Counted from the first letter of the stretch, positions 51,849-62,264 are shown. The stretch is 64,000 bases of DNA from Ruminococcus sp. OA3 (GCF_022440845.1 NZ_JAKNTO010000001.1:1798001-1862000); one strand, 5' to 3'. Notes: generated by a model not told the origin, from the letters alone. Translations and numbers: made by a program.

Positions 51849-53928
51849 GATGACTGAGGTGACAGATTTGGATGAGATTTTAATAGAAAGATGGGAACTT
51901 GCCAAAGACAGGATTGAACAGATTCCTTCAGAAAGTGTTGTCCCTGTTCCGTACAGAAACTACTTTATCAAAACAGCAGCAGTCATGCAGCAGATCTTTG
52001 GACTGCTTGAACTGAAGGAAAATGGTGCGTTGAAAAGGATGACCATGGAAGCGCTGGGAGAATGGAACCATGTTCTGTATGAGGATATCCTTCCGGGCAA
52101 TTATGATGTGTCCTATGCGAATCCGGACTATGCAGCCGCCAGTCTCGGGACAGAGTACGGGCGAGAGCTGTGTGCCCTGTACAGCCAGATGAGAGGCTGT
52201 ATCGTGTTAGCTTTCGAGGAACGTGTGTATGACATCACCATTCTCTGTGAATTATTTTTGGAAGTTTATACTGCATTTTCAGATGAGGAGCTGCCGGCTG
52301 CCGAGGCAATCCGCGCGATCATCTACAGTTTTATCAGAGATTACTGTGATGACATGATGGACTACAGAGTGCGTGAGATGGTAGATCCCAGCCTGAATTT
52401 TGCTGCTGAGATCATTATGAAATCTGACCTTACGGACCTGAGATATCTTTATCTGTTCGGAGAGTATATTTCTGAAAATGAGAAGCGAACGGCAGAGTTT
52501 CTGAATACGCTGCCGCAGCAGGAAATTGATCAGATGGCGCGGACATTTACAGAGGGGTACCGGATCGGTTTCGTAAACAGCGGAATTGATCTTTCTAAAA
52601 AGAAGACGGTAAACATTCGGTATTGCCTGGGATTTGAGCGTATGGTCCGTGCGGCGATCCTTCAGTTTTCGGAGATGGGGTTAAAGCCTGTGATCTACAG
52701 GAGTGCAGTACACCTTATTAATAAAAGGCAGCATCTGCGCATTGGTTATTACGGAGGAATTCCGAATCAGCAGTATGAATATGATCATAGAAATGATGCA
52801 GCCCTTTATCTGACCGATGAAATGGTGCAGAAGAAGCTGCGGGCGCTTCAGAGTTCTTTTGAGGCCAATAAGAAGCTGGCGAATACGCATGCCGGTCCTG
52901 CGGTCATAGAAGTCTTCGGAGAAGAGCCGTTTTCACCGGTAAGTAAGGAAAGCTGCTATACACTCACCGAGAAGCAGCAGAACCTGAAAGTGCGTTTTGA
53001 TATGGAGTCGGCGCAGATTACAAACCGTTACATTATAGGTGAAGAACGCAGTTTTACTATCATTGCCTACCCGGTTCCTGAAATCGGCAAAGATTACGAG
53101 GAGATTTTCAGGGAGACAGTAAAGATCAATACGCTGGATTATAAGCAGTACCAGCGGATTCAGCAGACCCTGATCGATGCACTGGATGCAGGAAGCTTTG
53201 TGCATATCAGGGGAAGAAATGGGAACAGGACCAATCTTACTGTCCAGCTGTACCGGCTTGCCGATCCCGCAAAGCAGACCATTTTTGAGAATTGTGTAGC
53301 GGATGTAAATATACCGGTTGGAGAGGTATTCACATCTCCTGTGCTTGAGGGAACCAATGGCCTGCTTCACGTAACCCGTGTGTTCCTGAATGGACTGGAG
53401 TACAGGGATCTGTGGTTTGTATTTAAGGATGGCATGATTGAGGATTATGGCTGCGGAAATTTTGACAATGAAGAGGCCGGCAGGACACTGATCCGCGAGA
53501 ATATACTGTATCAGCACAAAAGTCTGCCAATGGGAGAATTTGCGATCGGTACCAATACTACGGCATATGTTATGGCGGAGAAATACGGCATTGCGGATAA
53601 ACTGCCGATATTGATCGCGGAGAAGATGGGACCGCATTTTGCTGTAGGTGATACGTGTTACAGCTGGTCAGAGGATACGCCGGTATATAATCCGGACGGC
53701 AAAGAGATCGCTGCCCGGGATAACGAAGTCTCCAGCAAACGGAAGGAGAATCCGGGGGATGCGTATTTCGGGTGTCACACAGACATCACAATACCGTACG
53801 AAGAACTGGAATTCATACACATAATGTCAGAAGGAAAGGCACCGGTTCCGGTAATTGAGAACGGGCGTTTTACCCTGCCGGGGACCACGGAACTGAACCT
53901 TCCGTTTTTAGCGGTTGACAACCATTAA
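51841..53928 (+). CDS. M29-type aminopeptidase with long N-terminal extension
   Basis: 695 residues. The C-terminal 370 match the M29 (AmpS/PepS) metalloaminopeptidase family, with FVHIRGRNGNRTNLTV, VGEVFTSPVLEGTNG carrying a metal-binding glutamate, FAIGTNTTAYVMAEKYG and EKMGPHFAVGDTCYSW with the metal histidine. Typical M29 enzymes have about 410 residues; the first 310 residues here are an unassigned, mostly helical region. It likely trims peptides in the cytoplasm. ATG at 51841 overlaps the HD gene by 8 bases. Confidence 0.8.
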   Translation: MSKMTEVTDLDEILIERWELAKDRIEQIPSESVVPVPYRNYFIKTAAVMQQIFGLLELKENGALKRMTMEALGEWNHVLYEDILPGNYDVSYANPDYAAASLGTEYGRELCALYSQMRGCIVLAFEERVYDITILCELFLEVYTAFSDEELPAAEAIRAIIYSFIRDYCDDMMDYRVREMVDPSLNFAAEIIMKSDLTDLRYLYLFGEYISENEKRTAEFLNTLPQQEIDQMARTFTEGYRIGFVNSGIDLSKKKTVNIRYCLGFERMVRAAILQFSEMGLKPVIYRSAVHLINKRQHLRIGYYGGIPNQQYEYDHRNDAALYLTDEMVQKKLRALQSSFEANKKLANTHAGPAVIEVFGEEPFSPVSKESCYTLTEKQQNLKVRFDMESAQITNRYIIGEERSFTIIAYPVPEIGKDYEEIFRETVKINTLDYKQYQRIQQTLIDALDAGSFVHIRGRNGNRTNLTVQLYRLADPAKQTIFENCVADVNIPVGEVFTSPVLEGTNGLLHVTRVFLNGLEYRDLWFVFKDGMIEDYGCGNFDNEEAGRTLIRENILYQHKSLPMGEFAIGTNTTAYVMAEKYGIADKLPILIAEKMGPHFAVGDTCYSWSEDTPVYNPDGKEIAARDNEVSSKRKENPGDAYFGCHTDITIPYEELEFIHIMSEGKAPVPVIENGRFTLPGTTELNLPFLAVDNH

Positions 53929-53944
53929 ACGGGTCTAGTAGAAT
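53915..53944 (+). promoter_or_regulatory. Promoter of purE
   Basis: TTGACA at 53915-53920, inside the last codons of the aminopeptidase gene, and TAGAAT at 53939-53944, 18 bases apart. No PurR box or purine riboswitch was recognised in the 41 bases that follow. Confidence 0.6.
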
Positions 53945-53985
53945 ATTAAATAAACAGCGTCTATGCAAAGGAAAAGGAGAACAAA

Positions 53986-54492
53986 ATGGCTAGAGTAGGA
54001 ATTGTAATGGGAAGTGACTCAGATATGCCGATCATGGCGAAAGCAGCAGATATGCTGGAGAAATTTGGGATTGATTATGAAATGACGATTATTTCTGCGC
54101 ACAGAGAACCGGATGTGTTTTTTGAATATGCGAAAACTGCAGAAGAAAAAGGTTTTAAGGTGATCATCGCGGGGGCAGGTATGGCAGCTCATCTCCCGGG
54201 GATGTGTGCGGCTATTTTCCCGATGCCGGTTATCGGTATCCCGATGCATACGACCTCTCTCGGCGGAAGAGATTCTCTGTATTCGATCGTACAGATGCCG
54301 TCCGGGATTCCGGTGGCAACGGTAGCGATAGGCGGCGGAGCAAATGCCGGAATCCTTGCTGCAAAGATTCTTGGAACATCTGATCCGGAACTGCTTGCAA
54401 AAGTGAAAGCGTACTCTGCTGAACTGAAAGATCAGGTTGTGGCAAAAGATGCGAAACTGCAGGAAGTGGGATATAAGAATTACACCAAATAA
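53986..54492 (+). CDS. purE: N5-carboxyaminoimidazole ribonucleotide mutase
   Basis: Class I PurE, which moves the carboxyl group of N5-CAIR to C4 in purine synthesis. The 168-residue protein has VGIVMGSDSDMPIMAKAA at the start, ISAHREPD near 42 and GAGMAAHLPGM near 68, all active-site regions. The purK partner is not in the window. The gap to purM is 230 bases and highly structured. Confidence 0.95.
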   Translation: MARVGIVMGSDSDMPIMAKAADMLEKFGIDYEMTIISAHREPDVFFEYAKTAEEKGFKVIIAGAGMAAHLPGMCAAIFPMPVIGIPMHTTSLGGRDSLYSIVQMPSGIPVATVAIGGGANAGILAAKILGTSDPELLAKVKAYSAELKDQVVAKDAKLQEVGYKNYTK

Positions 54493-54493
54493 A

Positions 54494-54694
54494 GTCTGAC
54501 CAGACGGACATGTCTGCTGGCGCAGACCACAATAAATGAAAGTCGGTTGCTCCGCGCTGTGCGCTCCCGCAACTGCCGCCGGCATCTGTAATCCGGGCAG
54601 CAGCCCTGCTTACTCATACCGGCTTGCCCGGCCAATATCCATGACATTGCGTGTGCAGGCACACGTCGGCTATGGCTGTTGTCCGGGACTTTCA
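54494..54694. repeat. GC-rich structured intergenic element between purE and purM
   Basis: Two parts. 54494-54527 is a hairpin closed by GTCTG/CAGAC with an inner GACATGTC. 54537-54694 is bounded by TGAAAGTC and its inverse GACTTTCA, and contains further stems (GTTGC/GCAAC, CCGGGCA/TGCCCGG, CGTGTGC/GCACACG). TAAATGA occurs at both outer edges (54533, 54698). It could be a mobile palindromic repeat or an RNA element; no gene is visible in it. Confidence 0.5.
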
Positions 54695-54722
54695 CAGTAA
54701 ATGAGAAAAGGACGGTAAACAA

Positions 54723-55751
54723 ATGATGGATTATAAAAAAGCGGGTGTGGACATTGAAGCCGGATATAAATCTGTAGAGCTCATGAAAGAACATATAAAG
54801 AAAACGATGCGCCCGGAAGTACTGACAAATATTGGAGGGTTTTCCGGTGCTTTTTCCATGAGTGCGTTCAAAAATATGGAAAAACCAACTCTTGTGTCCG
54901 GGACAGACGGTGTCGGAACAAAACTGAAACTGGCGTTTGTGATGGACAGACATGATACGGTTGGAATAGACTGCGTTGCGATGTGTGTGAATGACATTGC
55001 GTGTGCCGGCGGTGAACCGCTGTTCTTCCTGGATTATATTGCATGCGGGAAGAATGTTCCTGAGAAAATTGCCCAGATCGTCAAAGGAGTTGCCAGCGGA
55101 TGTGAACAGTCTGAGGCAGCACTGATCGGAGGGGAGACTGCAGAGATGCCGGGATTTTATCCGGAAGACGAATATGATCTTGCGGGATTTGCAGTGGGCG
55201 TCGTAGATGAAAAGGATCTTATTACAGGAAAAGAACTGAAAGCAGGCGATGTTCTGATTGGAATGGCATCTTCCGGGGTACACAGCAATGGTTTCTCACT
55301 GGTCAGAAAAGTTTTCGAAATTACGAAGGAGTCTCTGGAAACCTATCATGAAGAGCTTGGTAAAACTCTGGGAGAGGCTCTTCTTGCCCCGACCAAGATT
55401 TATGTAAAGGCACTCAAGGAAATCAAGAAAGCCGGAGTGAGAATAAAAGCGTGTAGCCACATTACAGGCGGCGGATTTTATGAGAATGTTCCGCGTATGC
55501 TGAAAGATGATGTATGTGCGGTTATCGAAAAAGACAGTTATCCTGTTCCTCCAATCTTCAAAATGCTGGCAGACAAAGGCCAGATCGAGGAGAAGATGAT
55601 GTATAACACCTACAATATGGGGATTGGCATGATCGTGGCAGTTGATCCTGCAGATGTTGCTAAGGCGATGGAAGCAATGAGAGCTGCAGGGGAAGAGCCG
55701 TATCAGATCGGACGGATTGAACCCGGGGAAAAAGGAGTGTCATTATGCTGA
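54723..55751 (+). CDS. purM: Phosphoribosylformylglycinamidine cyclo-ligase
   Basis: Forms AIR from FGAM with ATP. The 342-residue protein has [14 protein letters not shown] near residue 58, the [20 protein letters not shown] segment and [11 protein letters not shown] near 137. Normal length. AAAGGAC precedes the ATG. It overlaps purN by 7 bases. Confidence 0.95.
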   Translation: MMDYKKAGVDIEAGYKSVELMKEHIKKTMRPEVLTNIGGFSGAFSMSAFKNMEKPTLVSGTDGVGTKLKLAFVMDRHDTVGIDCVAMCVNDIACAGGEPLFFLDYIACGKNVPEKIAQIVKGVASGCEQSEAALIGGETAEMPGFYPEDEYDLAGFAVGVVDEKDLITGKELKAGDVLIGMASSGVHSNGFSLVRKVFEITKESLETYHEELGKTLGEALLAPTKIYVKALKEIKKAGVRIKACSHITGGGFYENVPRMLKDDVCAVIEKDSYPVPPIFKMLADKGQIEEKMMYNTYNMGIGMIVAVDPADVAKAMEAMRAAGEEPYQIGRIEPGEKGVSLC

Positions 55752-56413
55752 GATTAGCAGTTCTGGTATCCGGAGGGGGTACCAATCTGCAGGCCATTAT
55801 CGATGGGATCGCTAATGAGACGATCACCAATACAGAAATTGAAGCTGTGATCAGCAACAACGCGGACGCCTATGCGCTTGAGAGGGCAAGGCAGCACGGA
55901 ATCCGCGCAATCTGTGTTTCACCAAAAGATTATGATTCAAGGGAAGCGTTTCATGATGCACTGCTTCAGACCTTGCAGAAGCAAAATGCCGACCTGATCG
56001 TACTTGCGGGCTGCCTGATAGTGATACCACAGAGCATCGTGCGCGCGTTTCCGAACAAAATCATTAATATTCATCCGGCGCTGATTCCGTCATTCTGCGG
56101 TACAGGGTATTATGGGCTTAAGGTTCATGAGGGTGTGCTTGCACGCGGAGTTAAGGTGACGGGTGCCACGGTACATTTTGTAGATGAAGGTACAGATACA
56201 GGACCCATCATTCTTCAGAAGGCTGTTGAAGTGCGAGACGGCGATACGCCGGAAGTTCTGCAGAGACGTGTGATGGAAGAAGCTGAATGGATGATCATGC
56301 CCAGGGCCATTGACCTGATTGCAAATGATAAGCTGGAAATCAAAAATGGAATTGTTCGCATGAAAGCTGCAGCGGGTACTGTAGAGGAAAGTATGAAGGA
56401 GACGGATAGATGA
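55745..56413 (+). CDS. purN: Phosphoribosylglycinamide formyltransferase
   Basis: Transfers a formyl group from 10-formyltetrahydrofolate to GAR. In 222 residues it shows [14 protein letters not shown] at the start, [12 protein letters not shown] near 118 with the catalytic asparagine-histidine pair, and [13 protein letters not shown] with the catalytic aspartate. It overlaps both neighbours by a few bases. Confidence 0.95.
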   Translation: MLRLAVLVSGGGTNLQAIIDGIANETITNTEIEAVISNNADAYALERARQHGIRAICVSPKDYDSREAFHDALLQTLQKQNADLIVLAGCLIVIPQSIVRAFPNKIINIHPALIPSFCGTGYYGLKVHEGVLARGVKVTGATVHFVDEGTDTGPIILQKAVEVRDGDTPEVLQRRVMEEAEWMIMPRAIDLIANDKLEIKNGIVRMKAAAGTVEESMKETDR

Positions 56414-57681
56414 AGGTTCTTATAATTGGAAGCGGCGGAAGAGAACATGCGATTGCATGGAAGGTGTCGATGAGTCCCGGCGTGGATAAAATTTACTGTG
56501 CTCCGGGCAATGCCGGCATTGAAGAGTATGCGAGCTGTGTGGATATCGGAGCTATGGAATTTGAGAAACTGGCAGCATTTGCAAAAGAAGAGGAGATAGA
56601 CCTTACGATTGTTGGAATGGATGATCCGCTTGTGGGCGGTATTGTAGATGTATTTGAAGCAGAAGGTCTGCGTGTGTTCGGACCGAGAAAGAATGCAGCG
56701 GTCCTGGAAGGTTCCAAGGCTTTTTCGAAAGATCTGATGAAGAAATATAATATACCGACAGCAGCGTATGAGAATTTTGAGGATCCCGAACAGGCACTGG
56801 CCTATCTGGAAACGGCAAAATTCCCGATCGTCCTGAAGGCAGACGGACTGGCACTCGGCAAAGGTGTGCTGATCTGTAATACACTTCAGGAGGCCAGGGA
56901 CGGCGTGAAATCCATCATGCTGGACAAAAAGTTCGGTACTGCCGGAAATACTATGGTCATTGAAGAATTTATGACCGGGCGTGAGGTTTCGGTTCTTTCT
57001 TTTGTCGATGGAAAGACGATCAGGACGATGACATCCGCACAGGATCACAAACGTGCAAAAGACGGTGACCAGGGTCTTAATACCGGTGGAATGGGTACAT
57101 TTTCTCCAAGTCCTTTCTACACGGATGAAGTGGATGAATTTTGTAATAAATATATTTACCAGGCAACGGTTGATGCGATGGCTTCGGAAGGAAGAGAATT
57201 TAAGGGAATCATTTTCTTTGGGCTGATGCTGACTGAGGAGGGACCGAAGGTTCTGGAATACAACGCTCGTTTTGGCGACCCGGAAGCTCAGGTTGTACTT
57301 CCGCGTATGAAAAATGATATCATTGAGGTTGTGGAGGCGTGTGTTGACGGTACTCTGGATCAGGTTGACCTGCAGTTTGAAGACAATGCAGCCGTCTGTG
57401 TTGTGCTGGCATCTGAGGGATATCCCGTTGCTTATGAAAAGGGATTTGTGATCAGCGGACTGGAAAGGTTTAAAGACAAAGAAGGCTATTACGTATTCCA
57501 TGCCGGAACAAAGAGGACCAAGAAGGGCATTGTGACGAACGGGGGAAGGGTACTCGGGGTCACAGCGAAGGGAAAAGATCTGAAAGATGCCCGTGCGAAT
57601 GCTTATGAAGCCATAAAACTTGTGGAATTTGAAAATAAATATTACCGCAATGATATCGGAAAGGCGATTGACGAGGCGTAA
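56410..57681 (+). CDS. purD: Phosphoribosylamine-glycine ligase
   Basis: ATP-grasp enzyme that joins phosphoribosylamine and glycine. The 423-residue protein begins [18 protein letters not shown], has LKADGLALGKGVLI near 142 for ATP and YNARFGDPEAQVVLPR near 283 for metal. The ATG overlaps the purN stop. purMND thus form one translationally coupled set. Confidence 0.95.
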   Translation: MKVLIIGSGGREHAIAWKVSMSPGVDKIYCAPGNAGIEEYASCVDIGAMEFEKLAAFAKEEEIDLTIVGMDDPLVGGIVDVFEAEGLRVFGPRKNAAVLEGSKAFSKDLMKKYNIPTAAYENFEDPEQALAYLETAKFPIVLKADGLALGKGVLICNTLQEARDGVKSIMLDKKFGTAGNTMVIEEFMTGREVSVLSFVDGKTIRTMTSAQDHKRAKDGDQGLNTGGMGTFSPSPFYTDEVDEFCNKYIYQATVDAMASEGREFKGIIFFGLMLTEEGPKVLEYNARFGDPEAQVVLPRMKNDIIEVVEACVDGTLDQVDLQFEDNAAVCVVLASEGYPVAYEKGFVISGLERFKDKEGYYVFHAGTKRTKKGIVTNGGRVLGVTAKGKDLKDARANAYEAIKLVEFENKYYRNDIGKAIDEA

Positions 57682-57768
57682 TGTACGTTCGGTGCAAACT
57701 CGCACCAATTTGCCGGAAGGCGAATTAAATATAATAAAACTGCCGCACAGGCAGAAGGGACTACGAAG

Positions 57769-58701
57769 ATGATATACAACAATGTATTAGAAGCGATCGG
57801 GCATACTCCGATGATCAGGCTGAACCACATGAACAGCCCTGAAAATGCAGAGGTTCTGGTAAAATTTGAGGGACTGAATGTGGGAGGATCTATCAAAACC
57901 CGTACGGCTTTCAACATGATTGAAGAGGCAGAAAAGCAGGGACTTCTGACAAAGGATACCATTATTGTGGAACCGACAAGCGGAAACCAGGGCATTGGAC
58001 TTTCTCTGATCGGTGCAGTAAAGGGGTATCGGACGATCATCATCATGCCGGATTCTGTCAGCGAAGAGCGCAGGAAGCTGGTTCAGCATTACGGAGCCGA
58101 GGTAAAACTGGTCCATGATGCTGGGAATATTGGAGAATGTATCGACGAATGCCTTCAGACAGCGCTTAACATGGCGAAGGAAGATCCGAATGTATTCGTG
58201 CCGCAGCAGTTTGAGAATCCGGCAAATCCTATGGTGCACCGCCATCATACGGGGCTGGAGATACTGGAACAGGTTGCCGGGCCGATACACGGGTTCTGTT
58301 CAGGGATTGGAACCGGAGGGACGATAACCGGCATCGGAGAAGTTCTGAAGGCGTTGAACCCGAATATTACGATATGGGCAGTAGAGCCTGAGAATGCCGC
58401 AATACTGGCAGGAGGAACGATCGGAACACATCTGCAGATGGGAATTGGTGACGGACTGATACCTGCAATCCTCAATCAGCAGATTTATGATGATATATAT
58501 GTCGTTACAGATGAAGAAGCGATTCAGACAGCAAAAGACCTTGCCAGAAAAGAAGGACTAATGTGTGGGATTTCCAGCGGTACAAATGTTGCAGCAGCGC
58601 TGAAACTTGCAAAAAAACTGGGGAAAGGGAAAACGGTTGTAACGGTACTGCCGGATACGGCTGAACGGTATTTTTCCACGCCTCTGTTTGAAAATGAATA
58701 A
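57769..58701 (+). CDS. cysK: Cysteine synthase A
   Basis: Makes cysteine from O-acetylserine and sulfide with PLP. The 310-residue protein has Lys43 in VGGSIKTRTAF for PLP, PTSGNQGIGL near 67 for substrate, and GTGGTITGIGE near 180 for the PLP phosphate. The K-T-R-T-A reading differs from the more common K-D-R-I-A after the lysine. A TATAAT at 57730 lies upstream, but no matching -35 box was found. A terminator follows. Confidence 0.92.
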   Translation: MIYNNVLEAIGHTPMIRLNHMNSPENAEVLVKFEGLNVGGSIKTRTAFNMIEEAEKQGLLTKDTIIVEPTSGNQGIGLSLIGAVKGYRTIIIMPDSVSEERRKLVQHYGAEVKLVHDAGNIGECIDECLQTALNMAKEDPNVFVPQQFENPANPMVHRHHTGLEILEQVAGPIHGFCSGIGTGGTITGIGEVLKALNPNITIWAVEPENAAILAGGTIGTHLQMGIGDGLIPAILNQQIYDDIYVVTDEEAIQTAKDLARKEGLMCGISSGTNVAAALKLAKKLGKGKTVVTVLPDTAERYFSTPLFENE

Positions 58702-58713
58702 GAGTACAGATAC

Positions 58714-58756
58714 AATGGGGATAGCGTCAATAAACACTCGGCGATACCCCCATTTT
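58714..58756 (+). terminator. Terminator after cysK
   Basis: AATGGGG at 58714-58720 and CCCCATT at 58748-58754, with further partial pairing in the loop, then TT. Confidence 0.6.
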
Positions 58757-58812
58757 GTTGATTGACAGGAAATTGTGCCGGGACGTAATCTTACTTGCCC
58801 AGCTTTTGGGAC

Positions 58813-58852
58813 TTGAAATTTAGTGGCAATTGTTATATTATTTCTATAACAA
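58813..58852 (+). promoter_or_regulatory. Promoter with operator for the GntR regulator
   Basis: TTGAAA at 58813-58818 and TATTAT at 58836-58841 are 17 bases apart. TTGTTATA at 58830-58837 and TATAACAA at 58845-58852 form an inverted repeat with 8-base arms around the -10 box, a good place for repression by the GntR protein itself. Confidence 0.6.
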
Positions 58853-58900
58853 AAGCTGACAAGTGTAATGTATAGGAGAGAAAGAAAGCAGGGTGATACG

Positions 58901-59278
58901 ATGCTTATAGAGATGATCCATATTGATTTTAGCAGTGAAGAAGCCATTTATATGCAGCTACGGAATCAGATTATCCTGGGGATTGCAACATCGAGGATAC
59001 ACGAGGGAGAGACACTTCCGTCCGTCCGGCAGCTGGCAGATGGAATCGGAATCAATATGCACACGGTAAATAAAGCTTATACTGTCCTAAAGCAGGAAGG
59101 ATTTGTGAGTATAGACAGAAGAAAGGGTGCGGTTGTCAGTATCGATACAGACAAGATCATAGCACTGGAGGAACTGAAAGATGAGCTTATAGTTGCACTG
59201 GCAAAGGGCTGGTGTAAAAATATATCAAAAGAAGAAGTGCATGCATTGATTGATGAGATATTTGAAGAATATAAATAA
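58901..59278 (+). CDS. GntR family regulator (YtrA type)
   Basis: 125 residues: a GntR winged helix in the first 75 (IYMQLRNQIILGIATSRIHE, then LPSVRQLADGIGINMHTVNK and LKQEGFVSIDRRKGA) and only a short helical tail, as in the YtrA subfamily, which lacks a ligand domain. YtrA genes often control a neighbouring ABC transporter or membrane gene; here only clpC follows, 14 bases away. ATG at 58901 follows AGGGTGAT. Confidence 0.85.
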   Translation: MLIEMIHIDFSSEEAIYMQLRNQIILGIATSRIHEGETLPSVRQLADGIGINMHTVNKAYTVLKQEGFVSIDRRKGAVVSIDTDKIIALEELKDELIVALAKGWCKNISKEEVHALIDEIFEEYK

Positions 59279-59292
59279 GCAGGAGGGCCTAC

Positions 59293-61746
59293 ATGAGAGA
59301 ACAGTATACGGAACAGGCGCACAGCGCACTGCAGTGTGCGCGCAAAGCATCACGTGAGTGTCAGCAGAATTATATCGGGACAGAGCACCTGCTGCTTGGA
59401 TTGGTGATGGAGAAAGAAGGAACAGCCGGCAGAGTACTTGCTGATATGGGAGTGGAAGAAAAGAACCTCAGAGGTTATATTGAGCGGTTTATCTCCACAC
59501 CGGGAAGTGTAATGCTGGATTCCTCTGTGGAATATTCAAAACGCGCAGAACAGGTTCTGGAAGGAGCCGGCCGGGAGGCGGTATCTTTCCAGTCAGAAAA
59601 GACCGGAACGGAGCACATTTTAATCTCGATGATAAAGGAAACAGATTGTGTCGCTACACGGCTGCTCCATACCATGGGAATCAGCATTCAGAAACTGTAT
59701 ATGGAACTATTGATCGCGATGGGAGAAAATCCTGCGCAGATCAAAGAGGAGATGGCTAATGCTAAATCTTCCAGAGAAGGCCAGGCGGCGGTGACGCCGA
59801 CACTGGATCAGTACAGCAGGGATCTGACGGAGATGGCACGCCGCAGGGAACTGGATCCGGTTGTGGGACGTCAGCACGAGATGGACCGGGTGATTCAGAT
59901 TTTGAGCAGGCGGACAAAGAATAACCCCTGCCTGATCGGGGAACCGGGAGTGGGCAAGACAGCGATAGCAGAAGGTCTTGCGCAGAGAGTTGTAGACGGC
60001 GATGTGCCGGAGGCGATGCTGAACAAGCGTGTTGTTGTACTGGATTTATCCGGTATGGTAGCAGGATCAAAATATCGCGGTGAGTTTGAGGAGCGTATAA
60101 AAAATGTGGTGAAAGAAGTAGCCGGAAACCGGGATATTCTGCTGTTTATTGATGAACTTCATACGATCATCGGTGCCGGTGGGGCGGAAGGTGCGCTGGA
60201 TGCATCGAACATCCTGAAACCGTCTCTGTCACGCGGTGAGATTCAGATGATAGGTGCTACCACGATAGAGGAATATAGAAAGTATATTGAAAAAGACGCG
60301 GCTTTGGAAAGAAGGTTCCAGCCGGTCATGGTTGAAGAACCGACAGCGGAGGAGACACTGGAGATTCTGAAAGGACTTCGCCCATATTATGAAGCACATC
60401 ACGGAGTGGAAATCTCGGATGAGGCGCTGGAGGCGGCTGTCAGTATGTCAGTGCGCTATATTAATGACCGGTTTCTGCCGGATAAAGCGATAGATCTCAT
60501 AGACGAGGCCGCTTCGAAGGTACAGCTGGCGGGATTTGGAACATCTAAAAAGAGTGCAGACGCTGACAGGCGGCTGGATGAGATACAGATGAAGAAAGAA
60601 GAGGCAGTGAAGCAGGGAGATTTTGAGCTTGCAAAAGAACTGCAGAAAGTACAGGCGGCGCTGGAGAAGAAGAAAAAAGCAGCGGAAGGACGTCTTAGAA
60701 AAAATATGAAAAGTAAACCGCAGCAGGTTTGTGCGGAGTCTGTTGCAGATATTGTATCGGGGTGGACTAAAATACCGGTTCAGCAGCTGCAGGAGGAGGA
60801 GACAAAAAGGCTTGCAAAGCTTGAAACGATTCTCCACAAACGTGTGATCGGACAGGAGGAGGCGGTGTCTGCAGTGGCTAAGGCTATTAAAAGGGGCAGA
60901 GTCGGCCTGAAGGATCCGAACAGGCCAATCGGATCCTTCCTGTTTCTGGGACCTACAGGAGTCGGTAAGACCGAACTCTCCAAAGCACTTGCGGAGGCGG
61001 TTTTTGGCAGTGAGCAGGCAATGATACGTGTGGATATGTCTGAGTACATGGAAAAACACAGTGTATCAAAGCTGATCGGCTCTCCTCCAGGCTACGTCGG
61101 ATACGAAGAGGGAGGGCAGCTGAGTGAAAAAGTACGCAGGAATCCATACAGCGTGATTCTGTTTGATGAGATCGAAAAAGCCCATCCAGATGTCTTTAAC
61201 ATTCTGCTGCAGGTTCTGGATGATGGGCACATTACGGATGCACAGGGACGTAAAGTGGACTTTAAACAGACTTGTATCATCATGACATCAAACGCCGGAG
61301 CACAGGCGATCATGGAACCAAAGAAACTCGGTTTTACGTCGGGTGATGACGAGAAGAAAGATTATGAATATATGAAGAGTGGTGTTATGGAAGAAGTGCG
61401 CCGGATGTTCAAGCCGGAATTCCTGAATCGAATTGACGAGATTATTGTATTCCACGCGCTGAACAGGGAGCACATAAAGAGAATCGTCAGCATTCTGCTG
61501 AAAAATCTTCAGGAACGCTGTCAGATACAGATGAATATCACGCTGAAAGTTCGTTCGTCTGTCAAAGATTATCTTGCGGAGGAGGGATTTGACAGTAAGT
61601 ACGGAGCCAGACCGCTGAAGCGGGCGATTCAGAATAAAATAGAGGATACGATGGCGGAGGAGATATTGAACGGGCGTATCAAAGCCGGAGATACGGTAAG
61701 CGTAGGCGTACAGAAAAAAGAAATTAAATTTTATGTTACTGACTAG
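59293..61746 (+). CDS. clpC: ATP-dependent Clp protease ATP-binding subunit ClpC
   Basis: 817-residue AAA+ unfoldase that feeds proteins to ClpP. Two Clp_N repeats at 1-145, first ATPase with [13 protein letters not shown], a middle coiled region with a UVR-like segment near 430, second ATPase with [13 protein letters not shown], then the C-terminal D2-small domain. In Bacillus clpC follows ctsR-mcsA-mcsB; here none of these is present, and a GntR regulator precedes it. AGGAGGGCC is the ribosome site. Confidence 0.93.
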   Translation: MREQYTEQAHSALQCARKASRECQQNYIGTEHLLLGLVMEKEGTAGRVLADMGVEEKNLRGYIERFISTPGSVMLDSSVEYSKRAEQVLEGAGREAVSFQSEKTGTEHILISMIKETDCVATRLLHTMGISIQKLYMELLIAMGENPAQIKEEMANAKSSREGQAAVTPTLDQYSRDLTEMARRRELDPVVGRQHEMDRVIQILSRRTKNNPCLIGEPGVGKTAIAEGLAQRVVDGDVPEAMLNKRVVVLDLSGMVAGSKYRGEFEERIKNVVKEVAGNRDILLFIDELHTIIGAGGAEGALDASNILKPSLSRGEIQMIGATTIEEYRKYIEKDAALERRFQPVMVEEPTAEETLEILKGLRPYYEAHHGVEISDEALEAAVSMSVRYINDRFLPDKAIDLIDEAASKVQLAGFGTSKKSADADRRLDEIQMKKEEAVKQGDFELAKELQKVQAALEKKKKAAEGRLRKNMKSKPQQVCAESVADIVSGWTKIPVQQLQEEETKRLAKLETILHKRVIGQEEAVSAVAKAIKRGRVGLKDPNRPIGSFLFLGPTGVGKTELSKALAEAVFGSEQAMIRVDMSEYMEKHSVSKLIGSPPGYVGYEEGGQLSEKVRRNPYSVILFDEIEKAHPDVFNILLQVLDDGHITDAQGRKVDFKQTCIIMTSNAGAQAIMEPKKLGFTSGDDEKKDYEYMKSGVMEEVRRMFKPEFLNRIDEIIVFHALNREHIKRIVSILLKNLQERCQIQMNITLKVRSSVKDYLAEEGFDSKYGARPLKRAIQNKIEDTMAEEILNGRIKAGDTVSVGVQKKEIKFYVTD

Positions 61747-61850
61747 CATAAACAGGCCTTTTATTATATAATGAAAGGGGATAAAAAGAGAACAATCAGA
61801 TGAAATATTCCTAAAAAGACACTACAGACTAGATTCCAGGAGGACATATT

Positions 61851-62264
61851 ATGTCAACAATTAAAGAATTAATTCGCGCAGAGGAAAACGGTACGATCAG
61901 TTTCGGTAATTATGAACTGGATACGAAATCAAAGGTTTCCGATTTTGAGTGTAATGGAGATGTATATAAGGTAAAAACCTTTTCAGAAATTACGAAAATG
62001 GAAAGAAACGGGATATTCGTATATGAGTCAGTTCCGGGAACGACAGTGACGAATCTGATGTTGCAGGAAAACGGCATGGAGTTTTTTGTGGAAGGGGCGG
62101 AAGACGCACAGATCACGGTTGAGATGGAGGCTGATACGGAATATGGTATCATTCTGGACGGCAAAGAAATCGACCGGATTAAGACGAACCTTGGCGGAAA
62201 ACTTTCCTTCAGTGTGGAACTTGCAGAGGTTGACAGAGTATCGGTGAAGATTGAAAAGGTATGA
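61851..62264 (+). CDS. Small conserved protein (sometimes labelled endosialidase-like)
   Basis: 137 residues, no signal peptide or membrane segment, mostly beta strands. I recall similar Lachnospiraceae proteins carrying the name endosialidase catalytic beta chain, but at this size and without visible catalytic residues that function is not supported. AGGAGGA precedes the ATG; a TATAAT at 61767-61772 may be part of its promoter. A terminator follows, so it is its own unit. Confidence 0.6.
   Translation: MSTIKELIRAEENGTISFGNYELDTKSKVSDFECNGDVYKVKTFSEITKMERNGIFVYESVPGTTVTNLMLQENGMEFFVEGAEDAQITVEMEADTEYGIILDGKEIDRIKTNLGGKLSFSVELAEVDRVSVKIEKV

Noticed and set aside
56215-57708. 497-codon minus-strand frame opposite purD
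   Set aside because: Long only because the coding strand avoids certain codons; no motif, no ribosome site.
61851-62264. Link of the endosialidase-labelled protein to the sialic acid operon
   Set aside because: No signal peptide, no catalytic residues visible, 54 kb away; the label appears to be a naming artefact.
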